Notes: generated by a model from the sequence alone, not told the origin. A stretch of DNA of 64,000 nt from Gammaproteobacteria bacterium (GCA_013214945.1 JABSRT010000007.1:124001-188000); one strand, 5' to 3'. Positions 1 to 8,726 are shown, counted from the stretch's first letter. A program made the numbers and translations.

Positions 1-1
1 T

Positions 2-145
2 ATGACTTTTATTAAACCACAAGATAACTCAAGCAACATGGGAAATGCCAATAAAGGTACTTCAGGAACTAATAAGCAGCGCGGTCAGGCTCAGGGAAAT
101 AGAAGTAAGCAACTTCAGCAAAACCGCCAAACTAGCAATAAATAA
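2..145 (+). CDS. small hydrophilic Gln/Asn-rich protein, 47 aa
   Basis: This short reading frame starts with ATG at position 2 and ends at TAA 143-145. The true start could lie before the window. The product is rich in Asn, Gln, Lys, Gly and Ser, with no membrane segment and no cysteine, so it is probably disordered. It lies 12 bases before the next small frame, and an AAGGGG run in the gap could serve as that gene's ribosome binding site, suggesting a two-gene unit. Similar tiny polar proteins occur in marine gammaproteobacteria, but I know no function. Coding status rests on composition and pairing with the next frame. Confidence 0.5.
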   Translation: MTFIKPQDNSSNMGNANKGTSGTNKQRGQAQGNRSKQLQQNRQTSNK

Positions 146-157
146 AGGGGTACCCTA

Positions 158-289
158 ATGAGTAGAGATTCTAACGATGATCGTAGTGACAGCATGAACC
201 CAAATAATGATGCATATTGGGATAGTCTAGACAATCATGGAGATCAATTAAATCCGAATAATGATGAGTATAGCGGTGATGACGAGTAA
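158..289 (+). CDS. small acidic protein with duplicated NPNND(A/E)Y motif, 43 aa
   Basis: The frame runs from ATG 158 to TAA 287-289, with AAGGGG (145-150) about 7 bases upstream as a ribosome binding site. The product is strongly acidic (Asp/Glu/Asn rich). It contains the same short motif twice, NPNNDAYW near residue 15 and NPNNDEYS near residue 32, which indicates selection on the protein rather than chance. It follows the 47-residue frame closely and is probably co-transcribed. The function is unknown; it has no signal peptide or membrane segment. Confidence 0.55.
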   Translation: MSRDSNDDRSDSMNPNNDAYWDSLDNHGDQLNPNNDEYSGDDE

Positions 290-646
290 CAACATTACAT
301 CTCCCCTGCATTGTTAAGCATCGCGCGTAGCCTCTGATTTATAATTTTAATTAGGGGCTTTATATTTACATAGGAGATACTTAAGTAAACCAAGGCATTA
401 AAACAGCATTATCATAACATTGTTGGTGTGTGTTTTTGTTCGCATTAACACGATAACTAATTGATTTTCAAAAACAAAGATAGGGCACGCATAAAGATCT
501 ACTTAATAAATAAAGAGTTAATTATTAGCTAGATGTTTCCAGTCAAATTACGATTTATATTATTTGGTTTAACAAGCCTCATTTAGTTGAGGCTTATTCA
601 TGTCCTAATTTCGATGTATACAATAATTAGCCTGAATTTTGGAATG
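290..646. other. intergenic region between the small genes and fic
   Basis: Apart from the possible hairpin at 329-359, I see no reading frame, RNA gene or clear repeat here. The fic gene ends at 647 on the minus strand, so this is a convergent 3' region. It is A+T rich. Confidence 0.5.
329..359 (+). terminator. possible terminator after the two small genes
   Basis: AGCCTCT (329-335) can pair with AGGGGCT (353-359), with one G-U pair, around an A+T-rich loop. TTTATATTTAC follows. It lies 40 bases past the second small gene. The U tract is weak. Confidence 0.35.
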
Positions 647-1831
647 TTAGTTTTTATTAATTAAGTAGCGACGGCTGCGCCCTTCGCCAACTGGCATTAA
701 GATTTCTTTTTCAACGAGATCTACAATATCTCTTGCCGCGGTAGCGTCTGTAGTTTTAGCTAATGCTTTATACTTTTTACGAGAAATACCCTCACTAAAA
801 TCCGCAGTTTCTAATAAGCGAACAATCAATTTTTGTTGTCTGACATTGATAAGTGTTTTCTGATGTCTTTGCCAAAAATGAGTCGATTGCATCACTCGTT
901 CAAATTCTTTCTTAGCATCGGTAGCAGCAATTTCTACCATAGATAAAAACCAGACTATCCAAGCGGTTAAATCAAGGTTATTACCTTCATTAATACAACG
1001 CTGATGGCTCTTTACCCCGCAACGCTGATGACTTTTCATCTCGCAACGCTGATGGCTCTCCAGCTGTTGATAATATTCAGTGCGGTGGTTTTCAAGAGCA
1101 GATGACAATGAATATAGGCGTAGGTTTGTATGTTCCGCTTCGGCTAGACAACGTTCAGCAATAATACGAGATAATCGGCCGTTACCATCATCAAAAGGGT
1201 GAACAGTCACAAACCAGAATTTAGCGATAGCAGCTCTGATGAAAGTTGATTCATCTGATGAGGTATTTAGCCAGTTAAAAAACGTATCCATTTCTTGTTC
1301 TACTTCGTTCTTTTCCGCACAGGGCGCTTCAAAGTGGATTTGTTGTTTACCGTATCGCCCTGAAATAATCTGCATTGTGTCATCGCGATAATCACCAATA
1401 GTCATAGGTGTGATTATTGGTGCAACAGGAAAAAGCATGTGATGCCATTGCTTTATAACATCGTGAGTTATTTGCTGATCGGTACTGCGGATCGCCGACA
1501 ATAAAAGCTCAACCATCGCATCACTTTGTTTATGTGCTCTTGTTGCAAGGGAGGTACTCCCAGTGCCGATGCCGAGTTTATTAACGATGCTGGAACGCAC
1601 GGAATCTCGATCATATAACTCGCCTTCTATTTTAGCTGAGGCTAGTGTTTCATCGAGTAAAATGGCCGCTTCCCAGTCTAAGCGTTGTTCATGAGTGAGC
1701 ACTGCACTTAATTGTTTTAACGGCGAAACAGCTTGTATGCACGACTCAAGTTTTTGCATAACGATGGCTTTGTCATAAGTAAAGTTAGGCCAGTCTTTGT
1801 GTTGCCAAATGTATGAAGGAGAGTGGGGCAT
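647..1831 (-). CDS. Fic family protein (adenylyltransferase), 394 aa
   Basis: Fic proteins usually transfer AMP from ATP to hydroxyl groups of target proteins. The catalytic motif HPFDDGNGRLSR is intact at residues 211-222. An N-terminal segment (about 5-45) resembles the DUF4172 domain found in this Fic group. The inhibitory motif S-x-x-x-E-G is present at S65-G70 (SAKIEG), so the enzyme is probably self-inhibited in the way of class II Fic proteins. The C-terminus (about 330-390) looks like a winged helix. Residues 258-281 hold three 8-residue copies containing SHQRC, an unusual in-frame insertion. ATG 1831 is preceded by GAGGAAATT as ribosome binding site. Related Fic proteins can be stand-alone or toxin-like; no partner antitoxin gene is adjacent. 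Confidence 0.9.
   Translation of the reverse strand: MPHSPSYIWQHKDWPNFTYDKAIVMQKLESCIQAVSPLKQLSAVLTHEQRLDWEAAILLDETLASAKIEGELYDRDSVRSSIVNKLGIGTGSTSLATRAHKQSDAMVELLLSAIRSTDQQITHDVIKQWHHMLFPVAPIITPMTIGDYRDDTMQIISGRYGKQQIHFEAPCAEKNEVEQEMDTFFNWLNTSSDESTFIRAAIAKFWFVTVHPFDDGNGRLSRIIAERCLAEAEHTNLRLYSLSSALENHRTEYYQQLESHQRCEMKSHQRCGVKSHQRCINEGNNLDLTAWIVWFLSMVEIAATDAKKEFERVMQSTHFWQRHQKTLINVRQQKLIVRLLETADFSEGISRKKYKALAKTTDATAARDIVDLVEKEILMPVGEGRSRRYLINKN
996..1067 (-). repeat. in-frame 24-bp tandem repeat, three copies, inside fic
   Basis: Copies begin at 996, 1020 and 1044 on the plus strand, each opening with CAACGCTGATG. The period of 24 keeps the reading frame and encodes SHQRC plus three variable residues, three times. 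The copies differ slightly from one another. Confidence 0.85.
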
Positions 1832-1841
1832 AATTTCCTCT

Positions 1842-1906
1842 TGAGTCGTTTAGGTGAGCTAATCGTATCAAATTATGAGTCGATTAGGCGTGTTAATCAA
1901 CTCATT
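1842..1906. promoter_or_regulatory. operator-like repeats upstream of fic
   Basis: TGAGTCGTTTAGG (1842-1854) and TGAGTCGATTAGG (1876-1888) are direct copies 34 bases apart. A third, inverted copy reads TGAGTTGATTAAC on the minus strand (about 1893-1905). The second and third copies together form an 11-bp inverted repeat with one mismatch. The first copy lies about 10 bases before the fic start, so a bound repressor would block transcription or initiation. The binding protein is unknown; the winged-helix-like C-terminus of Fic itself is a possibility. Confidence 0.5.
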
Positions 1907-2065
1907 TATACATTTTATGCCTGAAATCAGTTGCCGTCAGGCGTGGCGGTTCAAGTGCTATACCCCAGCCTATTATTGTTTCTTAAGCAAAATAACAGCC
2001 AATCTTAAGCGTTTCTTTAGTGTCGACGAGTAGGCTAGACAAAAATTAATTAGCCGAGTTAATCA

Positions 2066-3688
2066 ATGTTTAGCCTTATAAGAAATAAAAGCCCGCTCTT
2101 TGAAATTAGCAGTAATCAATTGATTATTTATCTCTCATTACTGTTTACCGTGTTATTTAATTTCCCCTTTCTAAATGGTGTCAGGGCGGCGGTATTTGAG
2201 GTCAATGATTACTCAATCGGGTTCTTGTTATCGGTGCCTGTTTTATTGTTTAGTCTTATTGCGATATTTTTTTCTTTGCTCGCTATTCCGCTGTTATTTC
2301 GCCCTATAGCAATGATAATCACAGTGCTATCGACGTTTGTTTTTTATGGCACCAGTGTTTACGGCGTGGTATTTGACTATGGCATGATTCAAAACACCTT
2401 TGAAACAGATGTATCGGAGGCTATGTCATATATCAATGTGTCTGCAGTAACAATAATCACGCTTATTGTTGTGCCTGTTACCTACCTTATTTACCAAGTA
2501 AAAATCACCTATAAACCCTTGCCTAAAGAGCTGCTCAGTCGATTAGTACTGGTTGTATGTTTATTTGCGACAGCTGCCGTGATTGCTAAGGTGTATTACG
2601 CTGACTATGCCGCGACGGGACGAAATAATCGCTATCTAAAAAAAGAGATTATCCCATTTCAGTTTGTTAGCAGCGGTTTTAAGTTTTTTTACGATGAGTT
2701 TTTAGCCCCAGAAAAACAATTTAAATTGTTAGATACCACACCGTCATTGATTAATACGGGTAACAAACCCAAAGTTACTATTGTGGTGGTCGGGGAAACC
2801 GCGCGGGCAAAGAATTTTGAGTATAACGGTTACGACAGAGCGACTAATGAATATACCCGAGTCTATTCTCCAAGCTATTTTTCAAATGTAGCGTCATGCG
2901 GTACTGCGACGGCGGTTTCTGTGCCATGCATGTTTTCGCAACAAACTAGAAGCAACTTCTCTAGATCTGACACGGATAACCAGCAAAACTTACTTGATAT
3001 TGCCCAACTTGCTGGCGCTGATGTTCTGTGGATTGATAACAATAGTGGCTGTAAAGATGTTTGTAACCGTGTGCCTTCGATTCAAATCGATCCACAGCAA
3101 GACTCGCCACTGTGTGATGGCACTTATTGTTATGACGAAATATTGGTGCAGCAGTTAAAGAAAAAGCTAGCAAACATTCATGCTCAATCGACCTTAATTG
3201 TGTTGCACATGATTGGGTCGCACGGCCCTACGTATTTTAAGCGCTATCCTACTGAGGCGAAAAAGTTTGTTCCAGATTGCCCACAAAGCGATATCCAAAA
3301 TTGCAGTCAGCAAGCGCTAATCAATACTTATGACAATACCATTTTGTATAGCGACTTGGTTAATGCACAAATTATTGCTGCGTTGCAGTCTTACTCATCA
3401 TCTTACGATCTGTCTTTTATCTATGTCTCTGATCATGGTGAATCATTGGGTGAGAGCGGTGCTTACCTTCATGGTTTCCCTTATGCCTTAGCGCCAGCTG
3501 AGCAAACGCATGTGCCAATGTATTTTTGGTCGTCGCACCATCAGCGTGAATTCAAGGATTGTCTAGCGCCATTGAGCAATCGCTCGTTATCACATGACAA
3601 CGTATTTCATAGCCTGATCAATTTAACCGGCCTTAACACTAAGGCGTTCGATGCGCAGTTGAATCTTTTTAATTCGTGCCAAACCTAA
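2066..3688 (+). CDS. eptA: phosphoethanolamine--lipid A transferase, 540 aa
   Basis: This inner-membrane enzyme adds phosphoethanolamine from phosphatidylethanolamine to lipid A, lowering surface charge and polymyxin binding. The N-terminal half has five likely membrane helices (about 18-37, 53-78, 82-104, 124-144, 158-177), matching the EptA/MCR layout. The periplasmic sulfatase-fold domain has the metal ligand in VVGETARAKN (E244) and the nucleophile in CGTATAVSVPCMF (T280). A further metal site is SDHGESLGE near residue 454. The several cysteines of the domain, expected to form disulfides, are present. The length is typical. It is followed 11 bases later by dgkA, which recycles the diacylglycerol by-product, and then by a two-component system that may control it. 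It is closer to chromosomal eptA than to a mobile mcr gene, since no mobile element is nearby. Confidence 0.93.
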   Translation: MFSLIRNKSPLFEISSNQLIIYLSLLFTVLFNFPFLNGVRAAVFEVNDYSIGFLLSVPVLLFSLIAIFFSLLAIPLLFRPIAMIITVLSTFVFYGTSVYGVVFDYGMIQNTFETDVSEAMSYINVSAVTIITLIVVPVTYLIYQVKITYKPLPKELLSRLVLVVCLFATAAVIAKVYYADYAATGRNNRYLKKEIIPFQFVSSGFKFFYDEFLAPEKQFKLLDTTPSLINTGNKPKVTIVVVGETARAKNFEYNGYDRATNEYTRVYSPSYFSNVASCGTATAVSVPCMFSQQTRSNFSRSDTDNQQNLLDIAQLAGADVLWIDNNSGCKDVCNRVPSIQIDPQQDSPLCDGTYCYDEILVQQLKKKLANIHAQSTLIVLHMIGSHGPTYFKRYPTEAKKFVPDCPQSDIQNCSQQALINTYDNTILYSDLVNAQIIAALQSYSSSYDLSFIYVSDHGESLGESGAYLHGFPYALAPAEQTHVPMYFWSSHHQREFKDCLAPLSNRSLSHDNVFHSLINLTGLNTKAFDAQLNLFNSCQT

Positions 3689-3699
3689 GGTAAACCCAA

Positions 3700-4068
3700 A
3701 TGACAACAAATTTAAAGCAACGAACTGGCTTGAAACGCGTGCTTTTCACGGTCGTTCATTCTGGAAATGGCTTCAAGTGGCTGTTAAAAAATGAAGCAGC
3801 ATTTCAACAGGAGGTTGCGTTATTTGTGCCGTTAAGTGGCGTGGCACTGATGTTAGACATCTCGCTTGCAAACCAACTAATTCTAATCTGCTCGCTGTTA
3901 TTTGTATTATTTGCAGAGCTGGTTAATACCGCCATTGAAGTGGTGGTTGACCGCATAGGCAGCGAATTTAATACCTTGTCTGGTGTGGCTAAAGATATTG
4001 GATCGGCCGCGGTCTTTATATCGATGCTGATGGCTGCACTTATTTGGTGTGCAGTATTGTGGGGATAA
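3700..4068 (+). CDS. dgkA: diacylglycerol kinase, 122 aa
   Basis: DgkA phosphorylates diacylglycerol to phosphatidate in the inner membrane. The protein has the family length, an amphipathic N-terminus with NEAAFQQE, and three membrane helices (about 39-52, 58-78, 96-120). The active-site stretch includes AELVNTAIEVVVDRIG and LSGVAKDIGSAAV, with the catalytic glutamate and metal ligands in place. It starts 11 bases after eptA, so the two are surely co-transcribed. EptA releases diacylglycerol each time it modifies lipid A, and DgkA returns it to phospholipid synthesis. Confidence 0.95.
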   Translation: MTTNLKQRTGLKRVLFTVVHSGNGFKWLLKNEAAFQQEVALFVPLSGVALMLDISLANQLILICSLLFVLFAELVNTAIEVVVDRIGSEFNTLSGVAKDIGSAAVFISMLMAALIWCAVLWG

Positions 4069-4253
4069 TCAAAGGACAGATATTTTTCGCTAAAATACTC
4101 AAGCGTAAAGGAACCAACTAGCACCAATAGCACTCGAACCTGCCTTAGTTGAAAAGGTCATTGCCCATGTGTTATTTGGGCTAGCCTATAGTGATAGCTG
4201 TATCGTCGTCTTGGCTGTTCAGCGCTTGTTGTAATAAATTTTAGGAAATTATA

Positions 4254-4928
4254 GTGAAACTTTTGATTGTTGAAGACTCTGAACCACTAAGGCGCAGTTT
4301 GTGTGTTGGGTTTGAAAATAGTGGATATACGGTTGAACAATCGGGTGATGGTGCGCAAGCATTAAGCTTAATCGCGAATAATGAATTCGATTTGGTGGTG
4401 TTAGATATTATGCTGCCTAGCGTCGATGGCTTGGCGATACTTAAAAGTATGCGTGCGAGCAACTCTTCGTCACGCGTTATTATTTTGTCGGCAAAAGCTC
4501 GCCCTGATGAAAAAGTAAATGGTTTGATGCTCGGTGCCGATGATTATCTTTCGAAACCATTTTTATTCGACGAATTGCTTGCTCGGGTGCAAACCGTATT
4601 ACGGCGTGGGGCGTTGTTAAATAGTACCGACAGCAAAATAGTCATTGATGATTTCGAGCTAGATACTGCAATGAAATGTCTTAACTATTACGATAACGTC
4701 ATAGAACTTACGCGAAAAGAGTATCAGATAATTAATTGTCTGTTTTCAGCCAAAGGAAAAATAGTAACGATCAATAAGATCAGTGAAATGATTGTTGGTG
4801 ATTTTGACATGCTGTCAAAGAGCACAATCGAAGTACATATTTCAGCGATAAAAAAGAAAGTTCGCAAGGTTGGTGGTGAATTACCGATTAGAAATAAGCG
4901 CGGATTCGGTTATATTGCAGGTGGTTAA
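4254..4928 (+). CDS. OmpR-family response regulator, 224 aa
   Basis: The receiver domain (1-115) has the acidic pair E7/D8, phosphoacceptor D51 in VVLDIMLP, and a lysine in LSKPF. The C-terminal winged helix (about 125-222) ends with the usual RGFGY. The start is GTG at 4254, with TTTAGGAAATT upstream as ribosome binding site. The sensor kinase gene begins 3 bases after the stop. The location directly after eptA-dgkA suggests a PmrA/CarR-type role in lipid A modification. That role is inferred from context, because the recognition helix cannot be assigned by eye. Confidence 0.88.
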   Translation: MKLLIVEDSEPLRRSLCVGFENSGYTVEQSGDGAQALSLIANNEFDLVVLDIMLPSVDGLAILKSMRASNSSSRVIILSAKARPDEKVNGLMLGADDYLSKPFLFDELLARVQTVLRRGALLNSTDSKIVIDDFELDTAMKCLNYYDNVIELTRKEYQIINCLFSAKGKIVTINKISEMIVGDFDMLSKSTIEVHISAIKKKVRKVGGELPIRNKRGFGYIAGG

Positions 4929-4931
4929 TTT

Positions 4932-6353
4932 ATGCGTTCAATAAGACAGCAGTTAATAAAAACCATCTCTATTATATTATCAGTGGTGCTGTTCGTGATT
5001 TTTCTGGTCGTCGATATTAGTTTAGACAGCTGGGTTGAAGAGCAGTTTAATCACTCGTTAGAGCAGAAAGCTAACTATTTGAAAAACCTAGTCGATGAAG
5101 ATGATGGGGTGATTGAATTTGACTTTTCTGCTCAATTTATGCCGGAATTTTCCGCGCAGTTGAACCAAGAATATTTTCAGCTTTGGAGCAATGACAGCAC
5201 GGTTGAAAAATCAGATTCTTTTAAACACTTACCGGATGTTAATTTACCCAGACTCGATCTTATGATCAACACCTCTACTATTGTCGATACCGTGTTGCCT
5301 AACGGTCGAGATGGTCGAGTAATCATTACTCATTTCTTGCCACAAGCTGGTGATAGTGGCGAAATGCAGATGCAAACGGCGACATACCTTTCCGTTGCTA
5401 TGCCGACAAAAGATCTAAGCCAGCTCACTATTATTGTCGATATCTCATTAATATTGAGCTTTATGTTAGCAATTTTTGCGGTGAGATATTTTGTCAGTAA
5501 AATAGTGACGAAAGGTTTAAGGCCATTGCTTGAGTTAAATGAGCAGATCAAAAATTTAGATATTACCAAAGCAAATGCGCTACTTGAAGTGGGTGAAAGT
5601 AGAGTTGAAGAAATAGAGCCAATCCGCAGAGAGCTCAATAGCTTTATTAAAAACAACAAAAGATTAATCGAAAATGAGCAGAGACTGACGTCTGACATTG
5701 CTCATGAAATTAAAACACCAATTTCTGAAATTATTAGCTTAACTGAAATGTCGATCAAGTACCCAGATGAGGTGCGGATCAATAAAACCTATAAACAGGA
5801 TGTGCTTGCTTCGTCAACTCGGCTAAATAATATCGTGCATAAGATGCTGCTATTACATCAGGCTGCAAGCCAAGAGCTGGCAATAAATGAGGAACCGGTT
5901 GAGATTATTAACGCGATTGAAAATACTTGCTCCTCGTTAAGCTTTAAATACCCAGCTCAAGTAGCGCAGATAATTATCACTAATCCAGATAATTTAACCA
6001 CGATGTTTGTCGATAAGTTTTGTTTCGAGACGGTATTAAATAACTTGTTAGATAATGCATTTTTTTATGCTGCCGATCACTCTCCAGTGCGGGTTGAGCT
6101 CAGTCAGTTAAGTGCATTTCGGTTGCAGATAGCCGTGACAAATCAATGTGACAAAGGCATGAGTCAACTCGAACTTACCAGTTTGTTTGAACCTTTTTAT
6201 CAGTTAGAAAAATCCCGAACTCACTCGGGACGTCATGGCCTAGGGCTTTCTATTATTAAAAAATTATCTGACTTAGCTAACTACAATATATCGATCGAAT
6301 ATAATAACAACGTAGTCAGCTTTTCTTTTGATGTTCAACTGCTTAATGACTGA
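4932..6353 (+). CDS. sensor histidine kinase, 473 aa
   Basis: This is a membrane sensor with helices at about 9-29 and 166-188 that bracket a periplasmic domain of about 135 residues. The periplasmic part carries acidic stretches (DEDDG near 55). A HAMP-like linker follows, then the H-box LTSDIAHEIKTP with H258. The ATP-binding domain has NNLLDNA (N box) and GRHGLGLSIIKKL (G2 box). It partners the response regulator immediately upstream. By analogy with PmrB or CarS it may sense cationic peptides or divalent metals, but the signal is not shown by the sequence. Confidence 0.88.
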   Translation: MRSIRQQLIKTISIILSVVLFVIFLVVDISLDSWVEEQFNHSLEQKANYLKNLVDEDDGVIEFDFSAQFMPEFSAQLNQEYFQLWSNDSTVEKSDSFKHLPDVNLPRLDLMINTSTIVDTVLPNGRDGRVIITHFLPQAGDSGEMQMQTATYLSVAMPTKDLSQLTIIVDISLILSFMLAIFAVRYFVSKIVTKGLRPLLELNEQIKNLDITKANALLEVGESRVEEIEPIRRELNSFIKNNKRLIENEQRLTSDIAHEIKTPISEIISLTEMSIKYPDEVRINKTYKQDVLASSTRLNNIVHKMLLLHQAASQELAINEEPVEIINAIENTCSSLSFKYPAQVAQIIITNPDNLTTMFVDKFCFETVLNNLLDNAFFYAADHSPVRVELSQLSAFRLQIAVTNQCDKGMSQLELTSLFEPFYQLEKSRTHSGRHGLGLSIIKKLSDLANYNISIEYNNNVVSFSFDVQLLND

Positions 6354-6429
6354 TTCCTTAATGGCTAGCGCCTTAACTGGTTAATGACTACCCCCTTAAC
6401 AGTTGAGCGAGTTCGAGATAATTTATTCA
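6354..6429. terminator. convergent intergenic hairpin
   Basis: AACTGGTTAA (about 6374-6383) pairs with TTAACAGTT (about 6396-6404), with one bulged base. The short region also repeats CCTTAA four times. It lies between the convergent kinase and TPR genes and may terminate both, though no strong U tract is seen. Confidence 0.4.
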
Positions 6430-7155
6430 TTAATTAAGTTGTGATGTTTCGAGCGCCGCTCCTTGCTTTACTTTTTGCTTGGCCAATGCAAATTTGCTCA
6501 AGCGAACGATCACTAGGCTACGTAACTTGCCATATGTTATGTCGGCAGTGGATAGCTTGAGAAATTGCTTATAGGCGACTATCGCTTTGTCAATTTCGCC
6601 GATGGCCTCATTGGCATAGGCAAAATTAATCATCACAGCGGGATTATTCCCTTGTATTTTGTCAGCAACCTGCAGCATATAAATAGCAGCTTGTGGATTG
6701 TCTAACTCCTGTTCGACAATCGCACGTTGTACCCAAATCGCTACCTCATCTCCTTGCCGCGCTATTGCTTCATCGAGGTATAAAGCGGCATTGGCTAAAT
6801 CTTGATTTAATAGCAGCGCAGTGCCGGCCCAAAACCACGGGCGCCAGTCTTGCGACGATTGAGACGTTAATGGGCTTAATACCCTAATGGCTTGATCAGA
6901 GCGGCCCGTTTTTGTTAGTAATCGCCCGTAGGCTAATCGGACGTCGGCATGGTCAGCATCAAGCTTATAGAGCTCGGCCAGTTTAGTGCTGGCGCGGGCT
7001 AAATTACCGGTCTTTTCCAGTTTTAGCGTTGTTGCCAGCATTAACTCGATGCTCGGTTGTGTCGCTGTGGCGGCAGTGCCCACTGGCTGCGCTAAGGCCG
7101 CAGGCGACAACATCAACACAAGTATCATCATAAGGTAGGTAAACAATGTTTTCAT
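6430..7155 (-). CDS. TPR protein of the pilus-like operon (MshN-like position), 241 aa
   Basis: A signal peptide (MKTLFTYLMMILVLMLSPAALA) is followed by about five tetratricopeptide helices between residues 30 and 220, for example KLAELYKLDADHADVRLAYG. It is the last gene of the nine-gene operon and overlaps the secretin gene by 4 bases. Periplasmic TPR proteins such as MshN or PilF/PilW assist secretin assembly or pilus biogenesis, and such a role is likely here. Sequence alone does not show which. No lipobox is present, so it is not an obvious PilF-type lipoprotein. Confidence 0.75.
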   Translation of the reverse strand: MKTLFTYLMMILVLMLSPAALAQPVGTAATATQPSIELMLATTLKLEKTGNLARASTKLAELYKLDADHADVRLAYGRLLTKTGRSDQAIRVLSPLTSQSSQDWRPWFWAGTALLLNQDLANAALYLDEAIARQGDEVAIWVQRAIVEQELDNPQAAIYMLQVADKIQGNNPAVMINFAYANEAIGEIDKAIVAYKQFLKLSTADITYGKLRSLVIVRLSKFALAKQKVKQGAALETSQLN

Positions 7156-8726
7156 TGGCGGTTATCCTGTGGCTGAGGTTTATTAATTGCGGAAAAACTA
7201 TCGTCGATCACCGTGGGCGTAATGAAAATAATCAGTTCTTTTTTTACGGTATTTTCATAATTACCTTCAAACAATTGTCCAACCCCAAAGACGTCTTTAA
7301 TGCCTGGCACACCGCGGTTTGTTTTAGATTGTTGGGTTTGGATTAGACCACCGATAATAATAGTTTCTCCGTTAAGCGCTCTGATTAAAGAAGAGGTTTG
7401 TCTTATGTCGAGATTAGGCGCGGATGACAGCACATTACCTGTCGAGTCTTTGACCTCGCTAACACTTGAAACGCGGGTGATAACGGGCGAAACGTCCATA
7501 ATCACCCAGCCATCCTTTGATATTTGAGGGGTGATCGACAGCACAATGCCTTCAGTAACGACTTGGGGCACGTCGGTGGTGCTGGTGGTTGAGCCGGCCG
7601 TAGTAGTATCGGTGCTTTGCTCTCGCCTGAAAAAGGTCCGATCGGTACCTACCTTGATCAGTGCTGATTGGTTATTGAGGGTACGGATGTGGGGTTGAGA
7701 CACAATTTTAACTTCCCCTTGTTCTTTTAGTGCATTGATTGTTGCCGATAATTGGTTAGCTCCGTTGGCCCCAAAATCAAAAATACCCAGTGACAGGGTT
7801 GGGTTTAAGGCTGCGCCAACACCCGTTGGTGCCGTGATAATATTACTGAGACTGAAATCGGTTTGAATGCTACTTTTATTGGAGCTCGCTAGCCGAGACC
7901 AATCGACACCGAGGCTATAATCGTCATTGAGTGTTACCTCGAGAATTTTTACCTGAATATCGACCTGTCGGCGAATAGAGTTGTTAATATCGTCAATGTA
8001 TTGGGCCATTTCCTTAACTCTGGGGTGACGGTCCGAGATCTGAATGGTGCCGGCAATGTTATTAATCACCAATCGTCCTTCAGCAGACACGAGCGTTTTT
8101 AACTGCTTTTCTAGCTCGGCCCAAAATTCAATCCGGTTTTCCTGTTTAATGCTAATGTTTCCGGCTTGGGCACCAGATCCCTCTCCGCCTCCTGAAGAGC
8201 TACCCGAGCTGACACTTGCTTCACTTGAGGAGGTTCCTACCCGGTTTAGACGAATATAATTGACGTTAAATATCCGAGTTTGCCACGAGCGTACGCGAAT
8301 TAAATCTTGTTCAATTTGCCAGTAATAACCCATTGAGCTAAGTAACGCGGTCATTGCGTGGTCAAAAGGTAATTGGTGAAAGTCGACATTAACAACACTG
8401 CTAACATCTTGGTCGGTTAAAATATTAAGCTGATAAGTTTTGGCAAATAATCGAATAGCTTGTTGAATTGGCATATCTTTGGCAACGAAGCTATATAGTT
8501 TTTCTTTGGTTTGTACCGGCAGCGCATTGGCCACCTCAGGGAAAACTATGCGCTCGGACACGGGAATTTTCTGCAGCTGTTCCAATGAAATAGGCTGAAC
8601 TTTTTTTGCGTGATAACGCGGAAACTCGGTATTTATTTCCGTTTTTTGCAGACTTGAGCAGCCAAAAAGTAACATTGAATAACCTAGGCTCTGCAAAATA
8701 AGGAAAATCCGGTTTTTATTCATCAT
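7152..8726 (-). CDS. secretin (MshL/PilQ/GspD family), 524 aa
   Basis: This is the outer-membrane channel of the pilus/secretion-like machine. The N-terminus has a lipobox-like LLFGC (C about residue 23), suggesting a lipid-anchored secretin. An STN-type domain (about 75-140) contains DMPIQQAIRLFA. An N-domain follows, interrupted by a Ser/Gly-rich stretch (about 172-190). The secretin core (about 260-510) includes VSQPHIRTLNNQSA and LIRALNGETIIIGGLI and ends with LIIFITPTVI. At 524 residues it is close to MshL in size. It is tightly coupled to the PilP-like gene upstream and the TPR gene downstream. Confidence 0.88.
   Translation of the reverse strand: MMNKNRIFLILQSLGYSMLLFGCSSLQKTEINTEFPRYHAKKVQPISLEQLQKIPVSERIVFPEVANALPVQTKEKLYSFVAKDMPIQQAIRLFAKTYQLNILTDQDVSSVVNVDFHQLPFDHAMTALLSSMGYYWQIEQDLIRVRSWQTRIFNVNYIRLNRVGTSSSEASVSSGSSSGGGEGSGAQAGNISIKQENRIEFWAELEKQLKTLVSAEGRLVINNIAGTIQISDRHPRVKEMAQYIDDINNSIRRQVDIQVKILEVTLNDDYSLGVDWSRLASSNKSSIQTDFSLSNIITAPTGVGAALNPTLSLGIFDFGANGANQLSATINALKEQGEVKIVSQPHIRTLNNQSALIKVGTDRTFFRREQSTDTTTAGSTTSTTDVPQVVTEGIVLSITPQISKDGWVIMDVSPVITRVSSVSEVKDSTGNVLSSAPNLDIRQTSSLIRALNGETIIIGGLIQTQQSKTNRGVPGIKDVFGVGQLFEGNYENTVKKELIIFITPTVIDDSFSAINKPQPQDNRQ

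Noticed and set aside
996-1067. Possible CRISPR-like repeat array
   Set aside because: The three 24-bp units are adjacent without spacers and are in frame within fic, so this is a protein-coding tandem repeat.
2066-3688. Mobile mcr-type resistance gene
   Set aside because: No insertion sequence or flanking repeat is near, and base composition matches the neighbours. A chromosomal eptA in a dgkA/two-component module is the simpler reading.
3804-4133. 109-residue minus-strand frame over dgkA
   Set aside because: It is antisense to an intact dgkA with family-typical sequence. The product looks like a shadow frame.
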